Assembly: GCA_028532985.1 (NCBI GenBank)
Contig: JANCIK010000005.1
Span: 2,114,501 to 2,178,500, forward strand
Reading direction: 5' to 3'
Length of the DNA: 64,000 bases
Source of the DNA: Stropharia rugosoannulata
Taxonomy: Eukaryota; Basidiomycota; Agaricomycetes; Agaricales; Strophariaceae
Part shown: in pieces, positions 11,097 through 22,704 of the stretch
Numbering within the stretch: position 1 is the stretch's first letter
Layout of the letters: the number at the start of each line of letters is the position of its first letter
Translations under genes and position numbers: made by a program
The notes under the pieces: model-generated
Told to the model about the DNA's origin: nothing
The model's input: the letters and a program-made list of their open reading frames with translations, nothing else
Database searches by the model: none

Positions 11097-13256
11097 TTAC
11101 TCCGTTATCCGCTTCGTAGCCCACTCCACGACTCGCCGAGCGAGGTCCCGCCCTTCTTCCTCCCTCTTCGCCGCACCAATCCCAAGCGCCATATCTTGCC
11201 GCTTCCTCTCCTTCTCCCGGCGCCCGCGCTCAAACGCCTCGGCGACAGCTTCGGACCACTCGCCTGCCTCATAAGCCTCGCGCGCGAGCTCTACGCCCAC
11301 GCCCTCCTGGTCCAGCAGGAGACGTAGGCCGTGTTCTTCCACAAAGAGCGGCCTTGACACTGTAATACGTTGGGTAAGTAAGCTACCACGGTTGCGGAGA
11401 CATCACTCACCATATACAAACGGCGTACACGAGTCGACACACTCGGACACCGTACCATATCCCTAAGAGAAGTCTGTTATCAGAATCCGTACACCAATCA
11501 AGCCAGCCCGATGTAAACACTCACCAGCTTGCCTAACAATACGTCTCCAACGGCGGTCAAGTCGGGCATATACACTTCCCTCGGTGCGACGTAGAAATTA
11601 TCTGGCAGATCATCACCATTCTCTTCGCCCGCTGCCCACTGTGCTTTCGACACTCCGCACACGACCGCTATCCAACTGTCGTCCGGCAGAAGCCGCGGCA
11701 CATAGTCAACGATGTCGTCGAATACGAAGCTATGTGCGTCTCCGCCGGCTACGTGTCCTACAGGCGGCGTCGGCGGTATGACGAAAGTTGACAGCTCGAG
11801 TGAGGGAGTTGATAACGGCTTCGATGCAGGCGGTGCGCCAGGGATGTAGATATGATTTGGCGTAGCCAACCGTCCAGTCGGCGCGGGATGTGATAACGGT
11901 TTACTAAGAAGTGGCGGGCTCAATGGTGGCGGGCCGTCACGTCGCATACGCATTTCCACTGCGGGACACGAAATATCCTTTCCACTATCCGATCTTGGAG
12001 AGGATGAACCAGAGTCACTGCTACTGTCTTCACCCTTCGGACACCGATGTCGTTCGTCCAAGAGGCCTGCAATATTCTCGTGACTTGCATTCCTACTGTT
12101 CGTCCTACTCGATCCTCTACTCGACCCCGGCCGCTTGAACACCTGTCCTCCAAACGAGACGATCAATATTTTAGACCCGTATTTCGTGACTGGAACTCCG
12201 ATGCTATTCAGAAATTTTGCCCTCCCATCAGGCGTGTACACCGCCAGTTGTGGTGAGCGAACAAGCAGTGGCGCCTGCCATGCCGCGCGCTTAACAGTCC
12301 TTCCCCCGGGTGGCCCTGAAATTATTTCGGTCTCATTAATCGGCATTTTTAATCCCACCATGACGTCAGGCTTAAGCCGACGCGTCGCGACGTCGACCCA
12401 CTCAAACGAGGGCAGTGGCGGCGACACAAAGAATGAGGGCATCGGTATGTGACCTGGTAAACGCACGAGAAGTTCCGCGCAGCGGTACCCGGCGTAGACC
12501 TGCGCTACGAGTGGCGCGAGTTCTGCAGGCGGTATGGGGTCGTCGGTGATAAGGTCGAATAAGCTAGGATAAGCATTAGAGGTGTGCGAAGGTTCTAGGA
12601 GATGGTGATTCGAGTCCGGTAAACTAGAAGATGTGTCGTCTGGGATAGGCGTTGAAAGATAGGAATAGACGGAGTCGAAGGAGAAGTTTGTAATTAGGAC
12701 AGATGGCAGACCAGCTGCGCGAGCGGCTAAGCTATTGCAGAATTAGCATAATAAATCGGAAAAATAAGGGATGTCGTGCACCATCCGAGAAATGCCGCGT
12801 CACTCAGCACACAATGGGCATGTACGTCAAGTAGCCATTGTCGCTCGCGCTGGAGAAGATCATTCTTTTTGCTGAGGAAAGTCTTCAAAACTTCGACACT
12901 CTTACGCCGGTCAACGCGATACCTGGTCCTTTGTCGGAAAGAATATTATGTAGAATTTGAACGTGCAAGCTCACGCTAGAGGTTGAACAATGACCGGGTC
13001 TATCTCTGCGAACCGATATCTTGCGCCACATGCAATACTGTCTGCAAACACATGTTCAGGCGCCGAGGAAACGATGTAGACGACCGGTCGCCCTTCGCTC
13101 CCATTCAAGTTCAGTAAGTGCCTAGCAAATGCCGAAACACGAGTGGCATGTCCATATCCTACAGAGGTCGTTATTAGTGACTGCTCGGAATAGCAACAAC
13201 AGATGCAGACCATGCCCGGAACAATAGTAGGCGAAACAGAGCGGACTGCGGGCCAT
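11097..13256 (-). CDS. Arabinokinase-N-like glycosyltransferase, without kinase domain
   Basis: Six exons, 13256-13211, 13158-12975, 12922-12782, 12731-11525, 11462-11411 and 11359-11097, give 630 residues in consistent phase. The N-terminus FAYYCSGHGYGHATRVSAFA carries the Gly/His-rich loop of GT-B glycosyltransferases. Then come LSDAAFLGCLAARAAGLPS, ITNFSFDSVY, LLVRLPGHIPMP and, near the C-terminus, YMPDLTAVGDVLLGKLGYG followed by TVSECVDSCTPFVYV. These blocks, in this order, are those of the N-terminal half of plant L-arabinokinase (ARA1-type) proteins. In plants this half is fused to a GHMP sugar kinase; here the gene stops after about 100 further residues, mostly charged helix, with no kinase. 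A Ser-rich insert of about 100 residues lies between LIVSFGGQVF and the LPDDSWIAVVCGVSK strand. The donor and acceptor sugars cannot be read from the sequence. Confidence 0.8.
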
Positions 13257-15197
13257 TCCAGATACAAGGCGACGAGGAGGTAAGGGAGCGCAATAAGGAG
13301 GGGAACGAGGAAAGTAGTAAGGATGACAAAAGAATGACGGAGAAGAGGATTGCAGTCCAAAGGCATCGTACTAGAATGACCGCTTCTGTTTTTAGAGGAA
13401 ATGGTCAAGCGAATTGCGAAACACAAGTCTGGACCCCGGGCCGTAAAGTCAGTTGACGCCGCTACGTCCCTTGAACTTGATCCAGACTATCATGTACCGG
13501 TGTGCGCAGCCTTGCGCAGTCTCCAAAACTTTTCTCCAAGGCTACTGCCGCTTCCGAATAGACAACGGAGAAAACAAACCGATTGAAGTCTGTTGTTCAG
13601 CATCCAACATAGATTGACACCCTGTGTTTTTTCATTGCACAGGTCCAGGCTGACAGATGACAACACGAGCCACCAACACCACACGATCAAGGATGAGGAA
13701 CCTTACTTCTATATCTGACATCTAATACATAGGAAAGCGATTGCCGTACAAGTGCCGTGCTACATCATAATAACCCATTGAAGGATGTCCAAGTCTGCTA
13801 TCTGACATTGCCCACTTTGTTGAATAGACTTCCTATCCTTGACCTGTGATCTTTCTTCTGTTGTACCATAACGATGGATCATGAAACAAACTTCTCCTGG
13901 ATCCTACAATCTGATAGCTGACGACAACTATCTGGGTTGTCCATTGGTCTTACTCATTTGACTTAAGAATCTTCCACCCGAAGGCTAATGCATACTGTAC
14001 TGGTGTCTTTGTATACATTTCAGCTCCCCGTGATTTAAGCACCGGGTAGTTCAATGAACTAACGACTAGCCTGGCATGCTGACCAGATCTAAAAGTGGAA
14101 ACGACGATGCGCATTCTAGCCAATCTTCGAAGAAGAGCCTGCCGAACGAGCTCCGAAATCGCTGTCAGATACCAGTAGAGCTCATAGGAAGAATCTTTGG
14201 CTACTTTCCTGATTTCTCTGAATGTACACAAGCTGCGTACACCAACTCTGACGAAATGATCACCACCTCCCCATCCCGCATGGCATCGGTATGTAGGCTC
14301 GTCGCGACGTTGGACTCGAAACCAGGGCTTTATCGTAGCAATGCGAGCTCGTTTCTTCAAATACCTCTTCAAAACACCTACTATCGAAGCGCCCACGTTG
14401 TACCATTTCGAAATTCACATCCTCGAAGTACATATTCAGAGGCCGCGATTTTTACACACCCTGAAAAGCAATTCGCTGGCAGTTGCATCAATCTCCTGCA
14501 TGGACATATCGAAGTCAAAAATAGACTAGAAGAAAATCACTCAGTTCAGCACCAACTAACTGTACATGGGCGTAGTTGCGTGGCTGTTAGAGCAGACTTC
14601 ATGAAATTCCTAAACCTGTCACCCTCTTGAACCTGCAAATTAGTCAATTCTCTACTCTCCTCACTACCTCGGAGACAAGGCCAGGTGATTGTTCCAGTGA
14701 AGTTTGAGCGCCTTTCTTAGCAAAATTTATCTGCCAGGCGGCATAGATGTGACTTGTAGAGTTGAATCTCATTGATATGCCATTGAATGTCGAACTACCT
14801 TGCAAGAGGCGCTTTTTTGATGTTCTGCATACATAACTTTCTCTAGCGTACTTTTCATGGTTTTTCGACATTGCCTCTGTTCCAGGGAACTCTAAGGATA
14901 TGTGTAGGGATTTATTTACCGCTGAGCTGTATTGTTGAAATCATGTGCTGCGTCCTATATTCATTTTTGCTTGAATTGGAAGTGGTTGAGACCTTAGATC
15001 TTCGGAAGGGTAGTACACAAATTTTATTTAGGTCCTCTACACCTGGTTTTTGCGGATTGGAGAATAGTCATCGAATCATAAGAAAAACTTTCAATCAAAA
15101 ACGTATAAACACTACTATATAGACATGAAGCCCAAGATATCTACATACATAAATCAGCTACATAACAGCATAAATACAGTGTGAACATCCAGTCAGG
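13257..15197. other. Gene-poor region
   Basis: About 1.9 kb without a gene I can support, apart from a possible F-box remnant at 14076-14630. The left part is upstream of the glycosyltransferase gene. The right part (14640-15190) is AT-rich and lies downstream of the arrestin-like gene. Short open frames in all phases lack splice-linked continuation or family motifs. Confidence 0.5.
14076..14630 (+). pseudogene. Possible decayed F-box gene
   Basis: A 184-codon open frame starts at an ATG and contains IPVELIGRIFGYFPDF, which resembles the start of an F-box, followed at the right distance by SVCRLVATLDSKPGLYR, which resembles the VCxxW...P.LW end of basidiomycete F-box domains but lacks the tryptophans. 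No leucine-rich continuation follows, and the rest of the frame is not recognisable. It may be a remnant, a short gene or chance. Confidence 0.3.
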
Positions 15198-16968
15198 CTA
15201 GGCGGCGACAAACTTTTCCCCAGAGTCTGGTACTTCATACCCTGGTGGCGCATACTTCCTCGGACGAGGCCCTTGTGCGTGTAAAGATACAATTTCTACA
15301 GGCTGTATTATAAGGGGTTTATCCTTCAATGGCTCAAACCCAGCTGCTTCAAAAGCAAGCACCAAGACACTGTACTGTTTGTAGAAAATGTTCACGCCAT
15401 CAAGCTACGCTTTATTTATGTGACGGAATTTTATTGCTTACCTCTATGCGGAAGTCCCCCATAGCAGACGTCGGCTTTGCATCAGCTCTGATGTGAAGCT
15501 CGCCGTTCAAAAAGCGCATCTGATTGCTGGGATCCAGGGCCCCTTCGTTAGATGGCCATAATACCGCACGATGAGAAAAATCAAAGGAGTCCCTGAGGTG
15601 GTGAGCTCCTACAGTATGTTCAGCATCGTAATGGTACCGAATGCGCCGTCCAAGCCGAATGTCGATGGCTTTCGGTGAGGACAGCAAATCAAGGCCATGC
15701 TGATCCTCTCCTGAAAGGCACAGGGACAGGGGTATTAAGGTACCACGCGTGTAGGACAACTGGTCAGGACAAATAGCCTACATGAGTCACTCGAAAAACG
15801 GAGGAAAAACAGGGTGTGACTTGCAGGTTTGGCTAGGAATAGCTTTTTATTCACGAGATGTACGTCAAGATTCGCGTCAGCCTGTTGAGTTGGGGCAGGT
15901 ACATGGTGGTTAGACGTACTGTGCACTTGATGTTGACTGCGCGTTTGTTGAAGAGAGTGCCCCGTATCGTGGCTTCATTCGAGGGATCCCAGCCGTCTAA
16001 GTCCACAGTAGGGCCCAACAGCGGTGCATTCTCCTGGTATGAGAGCTGCCTGAGAGGCGAGAATGGCGCAGGCCGCGTGAGAGGAATGTATCCGAAAGGC
16101 ACAGGGATACTGCAACCGCAGCCATGCACATCGCGCGCATAATTGAATTTAGAAACCTATTACAGGCGAGTGTGCTGTACATGTGCTCACCTATAATCAC
16201 TCTGCCATTTCCCCCTCAAATACTGTACTGTGATCTCATATGTGATACTAGAGCGTGCTAGCCGCTCATTAAACGTTTCTGGGAGTGCAAAGTTCCCCAT
16301 CTGCTTGTTGCGGCCATATGGGAAAGACACTTCGTCTGGAAGGGTAACGGCAAAGTCCCAAGAATAACCACCATGTCGAATACTGGGCTGCAGACCAACA
16401 GTTCCACCGCTGCTCGAACTTGAGTCACTGGAAACAGTCCCATGGCCAGAAACGAGGCTAGAAGATGGCGCGAGCACCCCAACGGTCCGCGAGGGAATGC
16501 CGTCCGAAGCTGCAGACCACACCGTCTGCTTTACGTCCAAGAAGACGCGGTGCTGTGTAGGGTCTGCTCCAGCAATGATCTTTCCGTGTATCTGGCCAGA
16601 AAGCGATACTCTATTAGGGAGGGGTCCGAGGTAAGTATAGGACACTTTAAATGACTCACAGTGATGGAGATTGCATTGACGCCGTCTATTTTGTCGGCGC
16701 TGAGATAAATTCGTCCTTTCACAGGAGAGCCTTGCACGAAGGTAGGTATATGCTTGGAGAATGCATGCTCAGCCAGGAGGGTGAGTGCGGCAATCCGTTT
16801 GCCTCTGCTCTTGATATCGTATTCAAATGGCTTGATTCGTTCTTGCGATAAGCTCAACCGTGATGCATTTATGGTCGAATAATGCCTTGGTGTGTACGTC
16901 GGAAGGTCATGAGTACCAGATGTAGTGCCTGGATAGTAGGGCGGTTGGTTCCTAGTGCTATGGGACAT
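15198..16968 (-). CDS. Arrestin-like domain protein
   Basis: Six exons, 16968-16660, 16591-16191, 16109-15920, 15842-15825, 15759-15442 and 15404-15198, give 480 residues. The layout fits basidiomycete arrestin-like proteins: a Pro/Tyr-rich start with PPYYPG and LPTYTP, then IPTFVQGSPVKGRIYL and ITIHGKIIAGADP (N-terminal arrestin sandwich), a Ser-rich loop, YSWDFAVTLPDEV, and ITVQYLRGKWQSDYS. The second half has SIPVPFGYIPLTRP and LFLAKPLSYTRGTLIPLSL. Members of this superfamily link membrane cargo to ubiquitin ligases; the PPYY near the N-terminus could bind a WW domain, though that is inference. Exon 4 is only 18 nt (LFLAKP), and the intron after it starts with GCAAGT instead of GT. The cargo is unknown. 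Confidence 0.85.
15825..15842 (-). other. 18-nt exon of the arrestin-like gene
   Basis: The exon encodes LFLAKP. It is preceded by an AAAAAG acceptor and followed by GCAAGT. Leaving it out keeps the frame but removes a strand that normally precedes the SYTRG.LIPL block in this family. Confidence 0.75.
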
Positions 16969-17687
16969 GTTATTGGGGTGGGTATTGTTGTAGTGAGAGG
17001 TCCATAATCAAGGGATGTTAAAGGCTTTCGTGGCATCAGGTTCGCCGAAATGTGGACCGAAAACGCGGATGTGACCTATGTTTAAGTTCTCGAGCAGATG
17101 GTCCATAGATTGATGGATATCTTAGTAATGAATATGTTGCATAGATTGTGGGGCAGTGTACTGCATGGGCTCAACGATCGCAGCATGTGGGCAGTTGGAA
17201 CGCGTCAAGGGCTATTAAGGCCCCATATCTATATTCAGCGAAGGCGCGCCTATTTCGGCCGACACCGACACTATTCCTGGGAGAACGTATGAGAAGGTCA
17301 AGAGAAAGCATAAAAAGCTGTTGACTTGGATGATTCTCTTGACATAAGGACGCCCGTTCGACGAAGAGAAGGTAAAGATCATGGTTTGTGCAAAGAGCAG
17401 TCGACCGTGTAGATAAGATGTGCCTGTGCCTGTATACAGGTATGTAATATGATAACTGGGCATCCATGTGCACCTTGAGTCCTTGACCTCTTGAGCAAGT
17501 CTAGGTTCCTTTCTGAGTCTTCTTGGATTACAATTTTGGTCTACTAAGTGGAAAACACTTGAAGTCAACGCTGTCAATGAAGTTAGCCTTGTAGGCGTAC
17601 ATTGGAATCTATATCTATCTCCTGTTGAATGCATATGACATTCATTACCCAAGATGTGTACAACACTTCCTTTTTATACATACCATA
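16969..17687. other. Intergenic region
   Basis: This stretch separates the start of the arrestin-like gene from the 3' end of the ATG22-like gene. A minus-strand open frame at 17215-17652 has no Kozak-like context or family motif and directly follows the ATG22 stop, so it is probably 3' untranslated or spacer sequence. Nothing else was seen. Confidence 0.5.
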
Positions 17688-20103
17688 TCAAGTCGCCTGG
17701 CTCTTTGAGATGGAGACAGTGAATGCATTTCGTTTGCTTTCGGCAGTAACAAAGGCAGCACACTCCTTTCTACTCTTGTCCACATCAACAAGATATAAAA
17801 AAACGGTGCTGACGACCCCACTAGATTACAGTCAGTCACTATACAAAGATATTTGAAAGGTGTGCCAGCGTACAGCGCAAACAAAAAGGCAAAAGGCATG
17901 TTGTCATTGTTGCCGGATGCCGTGATAATGGCGCTAGACACTAACGGGCCTATAAATGCGGATGTTTTCCCGACCTTCCCGAGCATTAGTTAACATGGTA
18001 CATGCATAACATGAGTGACTACTTACCACAGAAAACAGGGCAAAAAATAGGAACCTGTAATAAAAGGGCAGTGAAGGACAGTGAGTCTTAAGTCTGTGAC
18101 ATCACGGAAAATATAATTCACATCTGGGGAAGTGGGGAAACTTCGCTTATCATTGTTTGGCTGTATGCATACCAAGGACAGACCATGAGTCCATAGAAGA
18201 CTTGATAAGCCCTAGGTACATAAGGTTTGAGAGAAGAATTGAATTCAACTGCTGACCTCTTACCAGATCTCCCATACGTGCTTGAAACCGAACTTAGATG
18301 TATGAACGCCGACCAATCCCCATACCGTTAGGACCTGCGTTTACACCCTTTAGAAATGAATGGCAACTCAGTAAACAAACCCACTAAGATCCAGAAGACG
18401 TTGAAAGTTAGCATCTAAAATATGTTTTAAATGAAGACATTCTTATGTCATGAGGATTCTGCTCATAAACCTACAGCTTTGGTAGATATTTTGTAGCGTT
18501 TCTGTATATACCAAAAGGCGCTATGTTATATTAGCCTGGTGTACGTGATTGACATCGGACGCTTTACTTACTAAATACCCAAGCCTTGTGCAACAATACC
18601 CACAATCAACAACAACGTAAGGTCAAGTGTTGAATACGATACAATGCTACAAATAACATGAGAAAGAAGGCATAGTGGTCCGTGAATAAAGGAGACACAC
18701 CTGTTCTGAAGGGTTCCTATCACAGTTCTGTTACAAGTGTTCAGCACCGGGCCATGAGTCATACCTTTCTAGAAAGGTACGTACACAGTGGTGTTTAGAA
18801 CATCACCCCTAAAGCATATCCTTCAATATATGATTCCCGCTTGACTGTGCTAACTTACATCAAGAAGTAGAAGATAAGATACAAAAATGTCTGCTTCAAC
18901 CGCAGGCATTCGCGGAATGCAGCGGAAACTTGCTTCAGACCAATTGTCAACAATGTCGTTCCAGGTGGCAAGTCTAGTCCTGGGCGCCGTTTCTCGAGCA
19001 GAAACCATGGCAATGCACAGAGCACTATAGAAATGAAATCAGACCGTCACTTCTCAAATATCGACTGAATAGTACTCACGCCATACACCACCAGAAAATG
19101 CGATCAAGACGCTAAATGCTTTCGTGTTGTTGGACACGCTTTGTTCTGAATGAAGACCCTTGAGTATGCCAACCATGATAGCCAGAATTATGATTTCTCC
19201 GGCAGAACAGACTGCAAATGAAATATTAGATATACGATTGCGCGATAAAGAGTCGAAATGGTCGTGTTCTTCCTGCCTGTAGGGGATTCGCATACATGTT
19301 GAGACAAAGTTGGTATAAGAGTCACCCACGATTTGGTTCCTGCTTCTGCTGCTTTGCGGGAGGCAAGTACTTCGGGAAGGTTATGTGCCAGTCCCGGAAA
19401 AGCGGCCGTCCAAAACGTCAAAGAACATTGGTAAGTGATCACTAGAATTAAGATGAAAACGGTTGACCTCACGAGTACGCGGATAGATTCTACTTACAGC
19501 CTAAGATGTACAGGGCAACTCCAGCACGCCACTGATTTGGGTTTTCAACTCCGAGCCAGGCAAACGAGACTCCAACGGCTAACAGAGTGAAAAAAATGGT
19601 AATGTTTGGCCTATGCATAGTTTGAGTATATATCTTTGTCGGAAAGGGCTCATCAAACCTCCAGCGACCGTAGTCTGCCCAGGCGCCTATGAAAATAAGC
19701 AGTACAGCTTGTATTGCAAAGCTGATACCATTAGTGAGCAAAACAATTGAGTTGACTATATGACTTGTGTTCAGAAAAAAAGGTCTATCCCAGATATTGA
19801 AGTGTGCATACTATCGCGAATCTTGCCCAAGTATTGGAGTACGCAGCCACCGTCGCCACAGGTCGAACCAATCCCTAACGAAGGATCATAGCCGGCCAGG
19901 AAGAGTAAGTTTTGGAATTGGGACGGTCCAAAATTGAATCCTGAGAGTCCGTTGTTCCCAACATAGTAAAGATAATAGGACCATAGCTCAGTTCTAGTGG
20001 TAGTCCATTTGTCGTTGCATGTTGCATCAAGGTCATTCGGGGTTGAGGCAACCTCACACTGAGAGCCTTTGTCTGCTTGGGCGTCGACCTTGTCGGGGTA
20101 CAT
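17688..20103 (-). CDS. ATG22: ATG22-like vacuolar amino-acid effluxer
   Basis: A multi-exon membrane protein of the Atg22 family (MFS-like, PF11700). The start was set at the ATG at 20103. An N-terminal block reads ELWSYYLYYVGNNGLSG and FGPSQFQNLLFLAGYD, then an exon junction gives RDIIVNSIVLLTNGISFA, followed by GAWADYGRWR and ITIFFTLLAVGVSFAWLG. Further exons carry LTFWTAAFPGLAHNLPE, a helix GEIIILAIMVGILKGL, PWFLLEKRRPGLDLP and KQTFLYLIFYFLM. Near the end are GKTSAFIGPLVSSAIITAS, NMPFAFLFALGVVSTVFLY and VDVDKSRKECAAF, as expected for the family, and the stop is at 17688-17690. In yeast Atg22 exports amino acids from the vacuole after autophagic breakdown. Exon limits between 18000 and 18880 are unsure. 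It shares a 309-base upstream region with MIC60. Confidence 0.82.
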
Positions 20104-20412
20104 TATGGTAGCGGGCAACCGTCAAGATCGTTTTAAATGCCCTATCTGTCTTTCAGAGTAGCCGAGCGTGGGCATTGGGATCCTTGGGATAATATATGCA
20201 TTGTAGGTATTTTTGGCTGCAGCGTGTGGTGCACAAGGTCATATGTAGTGGTCGAAGGCAAATCAATTCACGTGCAGTACTAATGCATCTACGCCGACAC
20301 GGACAAACCCGGACGCTCATTTCCGCCTCGGCGACGTCTAACACGACACGCTCACTACCTAGTTCTTTTCAAAGTCTCCAGCTTGTCCAGGCTATAGCCT
20401 AACAGCTGTGGG
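20104..20412. promoter_or_regulatory. Bidirectional promoter of ATG22-like gene and MIC60
   Basis: Only 309 bases lie between the two divergent ATGs (20103 and 20413), so both promoters share this DNA. An ATTAGTGC/CATGCG-like AT-rich patch lies near 20190-20235. No canonical TATA box is obvious. Confidence 0.45.
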
Positions 20413-22599
20413 ATGTATCGCGCTCGTCCTGTCTCGAGGCAGGCTGTCTCGACTTCTAGCAAGCGGGGCTTCAAGGTCGTCAGACGGGTACGTACGCGAT
20501 TTGCGCAAGCCATAAAGACCCTTTATTGAATACAGTTCCTCTTTAGAGATTCGCGACGGAAGTTGGGGAACCTATACCGAAAAAGAGTAAACTCCTGCGC
20601 AAAGTTATTTGGACCACCGCAGCGGCGACGGGCACGTTCTACGTTGGCAGCACGTTCGTGGCGTTCAATAACCAGGCGTACTATGACTTCTTTGTCAAGC
20701 AAGTCCCCCTCGGACATCCTATGATTGTATTCGCTGAAGGACAGGGATGGGATACCGTTACTGCTGGTGATGTCGTACAAGCGAGTTCAAATGCAGCAAT
20801 GTCGAGCTACCGTTTCGTGACCGACCTCATTAATGGCACCAAACCTGCTGGAGAAATTGTCAAGGAAAACAAGAAACTCATTCAGGAGAAAGCCGACGAA
20901 GCTAGAGCTGCCACCTTCAAAATTGTCAAGAAAGTGGAGCCTGTTCTTCAAGAGGCTAAAGACACCGCGACGGAGAAGGTCGAAACAGCGACGAAGGCTG
21001 TCTCTGACAAAGTCGAGTCTGCCGTGACTACTGCTACTGAGAAGGTTCACTCTGCAGCAACCACAATAACTACTGAGGCAAAGGCGGAATATGACGACTT
21101 GGTTCAGAGGGCGGAAGCTGCTATATCAGGCAAAGGCGTTGCAGATGACGCAGTCCCACCACCTAAAATCATCACCGTGGAAGTCATCGACACCTCAAAA
21201 CCTGCAGAGAACGTTTATGACATTCCTTTGCCTCTAGGCTTCGAACCTCCCCCAGGATTTTCTCGTCCTGCTCCTCCTAAGCCTGTCCCTGCTCAAGAGA
21301 TTTCTGCAGCGTCCGAGTCATCAGAGCCTGAACCCGACCCCGTCGAACTACCTTCGGTCGTCCCTGCTGTTGCTGCTGCCTCGGAGCCAATTATTACCCA
21401 CCTTGCTGGAACAATCGACAACCTCGCGGCTTTCTTGAAGTCCGATCCTAAAGCTGCTAAGCAAGCTGGTGATGTTCTTGAAACAGCCAAGACTGACCTT
21501 GCTGCACTGGTTGACCGAATGGAAGCCGTAAAAGAACAAGAGCGCGCCGCTTTGGAATCCCAGTTTGACGAACAGACCAAGGAATATACCCTCAAGCTGT
21601 TAGAATTGGAGATGGAGGCTCAGGACAGACTTGATTCTCAAGAAGAGGGTTACAAACAGCTCTTCGAGCAAGAACGCGCCAAATTCATTCAGGCTTACCG
21701 GGAGAAGCTTAACCACGAACTTCAAGTCCAGACTGAGCTTATTAATGAGCGGTAAGCTCTTACACCTTATGACGCCTGTGGTTACTCACATCTATGATTA
21801 AGGCTAAAAGAAGAAGTTATTGCTCAAGGAATCGAACTCCAGCGAAGGTGGATTCGTGAAATCAAAGTCCGAGTCGAGGAAGAACGCGGAGGCCGTCTTG
21901 CCAAACTTGATGAGCTGTCCGCTAATCTGAAGCGCTTGGAACAGATCGCCCTCGATAACTCTGAGTACCTCGACGAGAACATCCGTGTCCACGCTCTGTG
22001 GTCGGCCATTCGCGCACTCAACAGTGCGGTGACAGCACCTGTACGCAAGCCCTTCCGGGAAGAGCTTCGTGTCGTGCGTCACATCGCTGCTGCGAAGGAA
22101 GATCCTGTCGTATCCATCGTTTTGGACACGCTGGAAAACAGCGACGTTCCCGACGTTGGTGTCGAGCCCTTCGCCGACTTGGCCACATGGTTTGTCAACG
22201 AAGTCTCCCCAAAAGTTTCCCAAGTTGCTTTGGTTCCTGACGAGAACGCTGGTGTCCTCTCTTATCTTGCGAGTCGTGCAATTTCCACAATCAGATTCAA
22301 ACGTCAAGGTCTTGTTTCAGGGAACGATGTCTTGAGTGTTCTGGCTAGGGCGGAATACTACTTAAATGAAAAGAATCTTGACAGCGCTACCCGTGAATTG
22401 AATCAACTCAAGGGTCCCGCAAAAGTATTGCTACATGACTGGCTGGAGGCAGCTCGTAGAAGACTGGAGGTTCAACAAGCACTAGATGTAAGTTGCGCAC
22501 TGGCACGCTGAAAATTATGAAACTAAAAAAATACTCATATTCCGTTAAATACAGGTCGTACAAACACAGGCTACCCTAGCTTCCCTCCTTGTTGTATAG
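20413..22599 (+). CDS. MIC60: MICOS subunit MIC60 (mitofilin)
   Basis: Four exons, 20413-20487, 20547-21751, 21803-22487 and 22555-22599, give 669 residues. The N-terminus MYRARPVSRQAVSTSSKRGF is a basic presequence. A membrane span (IWTTAAATGTFYVGSTFVAF) follows near residue 50. The middle is a long Ala/Lys/Glu-rich, probably coiled-coil part with repeated TEKV..A segments, then a Pro-rich linker and a second coiled coil of the type QEEGYKQLFEQERAKF. The C-terminal mitofilin domain is clear: LWSAIRALNSAV, RKPFREELRVVRHIA, RFKRQGLVSGNDVLSVLARAE and LNQLKGPAKVLLHDWLEAARRR. MIC60 anchors crista junctions in the inner mitochondrial membrane and contacts outer-membrane complexes. The last exon is only 15 codons, giving the usual short tail. 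Confidence 0.93.
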
Positions 22600-22704
22600 A
22601 TGGACTTAATGTAAGCATAGATTGATATTCATACACCTGCATCTTCCGTTTTGGTCCAAGTTGAGACTGGAAGTACGTATATGCTGGAAAGAAGCAAATC
22701 ACGA

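Noticed and set aside
12600..12625. GATTCGAGTCC, a tRNA B-box-like word
   Set aside because: It lies in an exon of the glycosyltransferase gene and has no cloverleaf around it.
16590..16660. Apparent frameshift between exons 1 and 2 of the arrestin-like gene
   Set aside because: Using the acceptor GGCCAG before ATACACGG gives a 69-nt intron with a CTAAT branch-like word and restores ITIHGKIIAGADP in frame.
17215..17652. 145-codon minus-strand frame just after the ATG22 stop
   Set aside because: No recognisable domain, no splice link to ATG22, and the ATG22 C-terminus is already complete at 17688.
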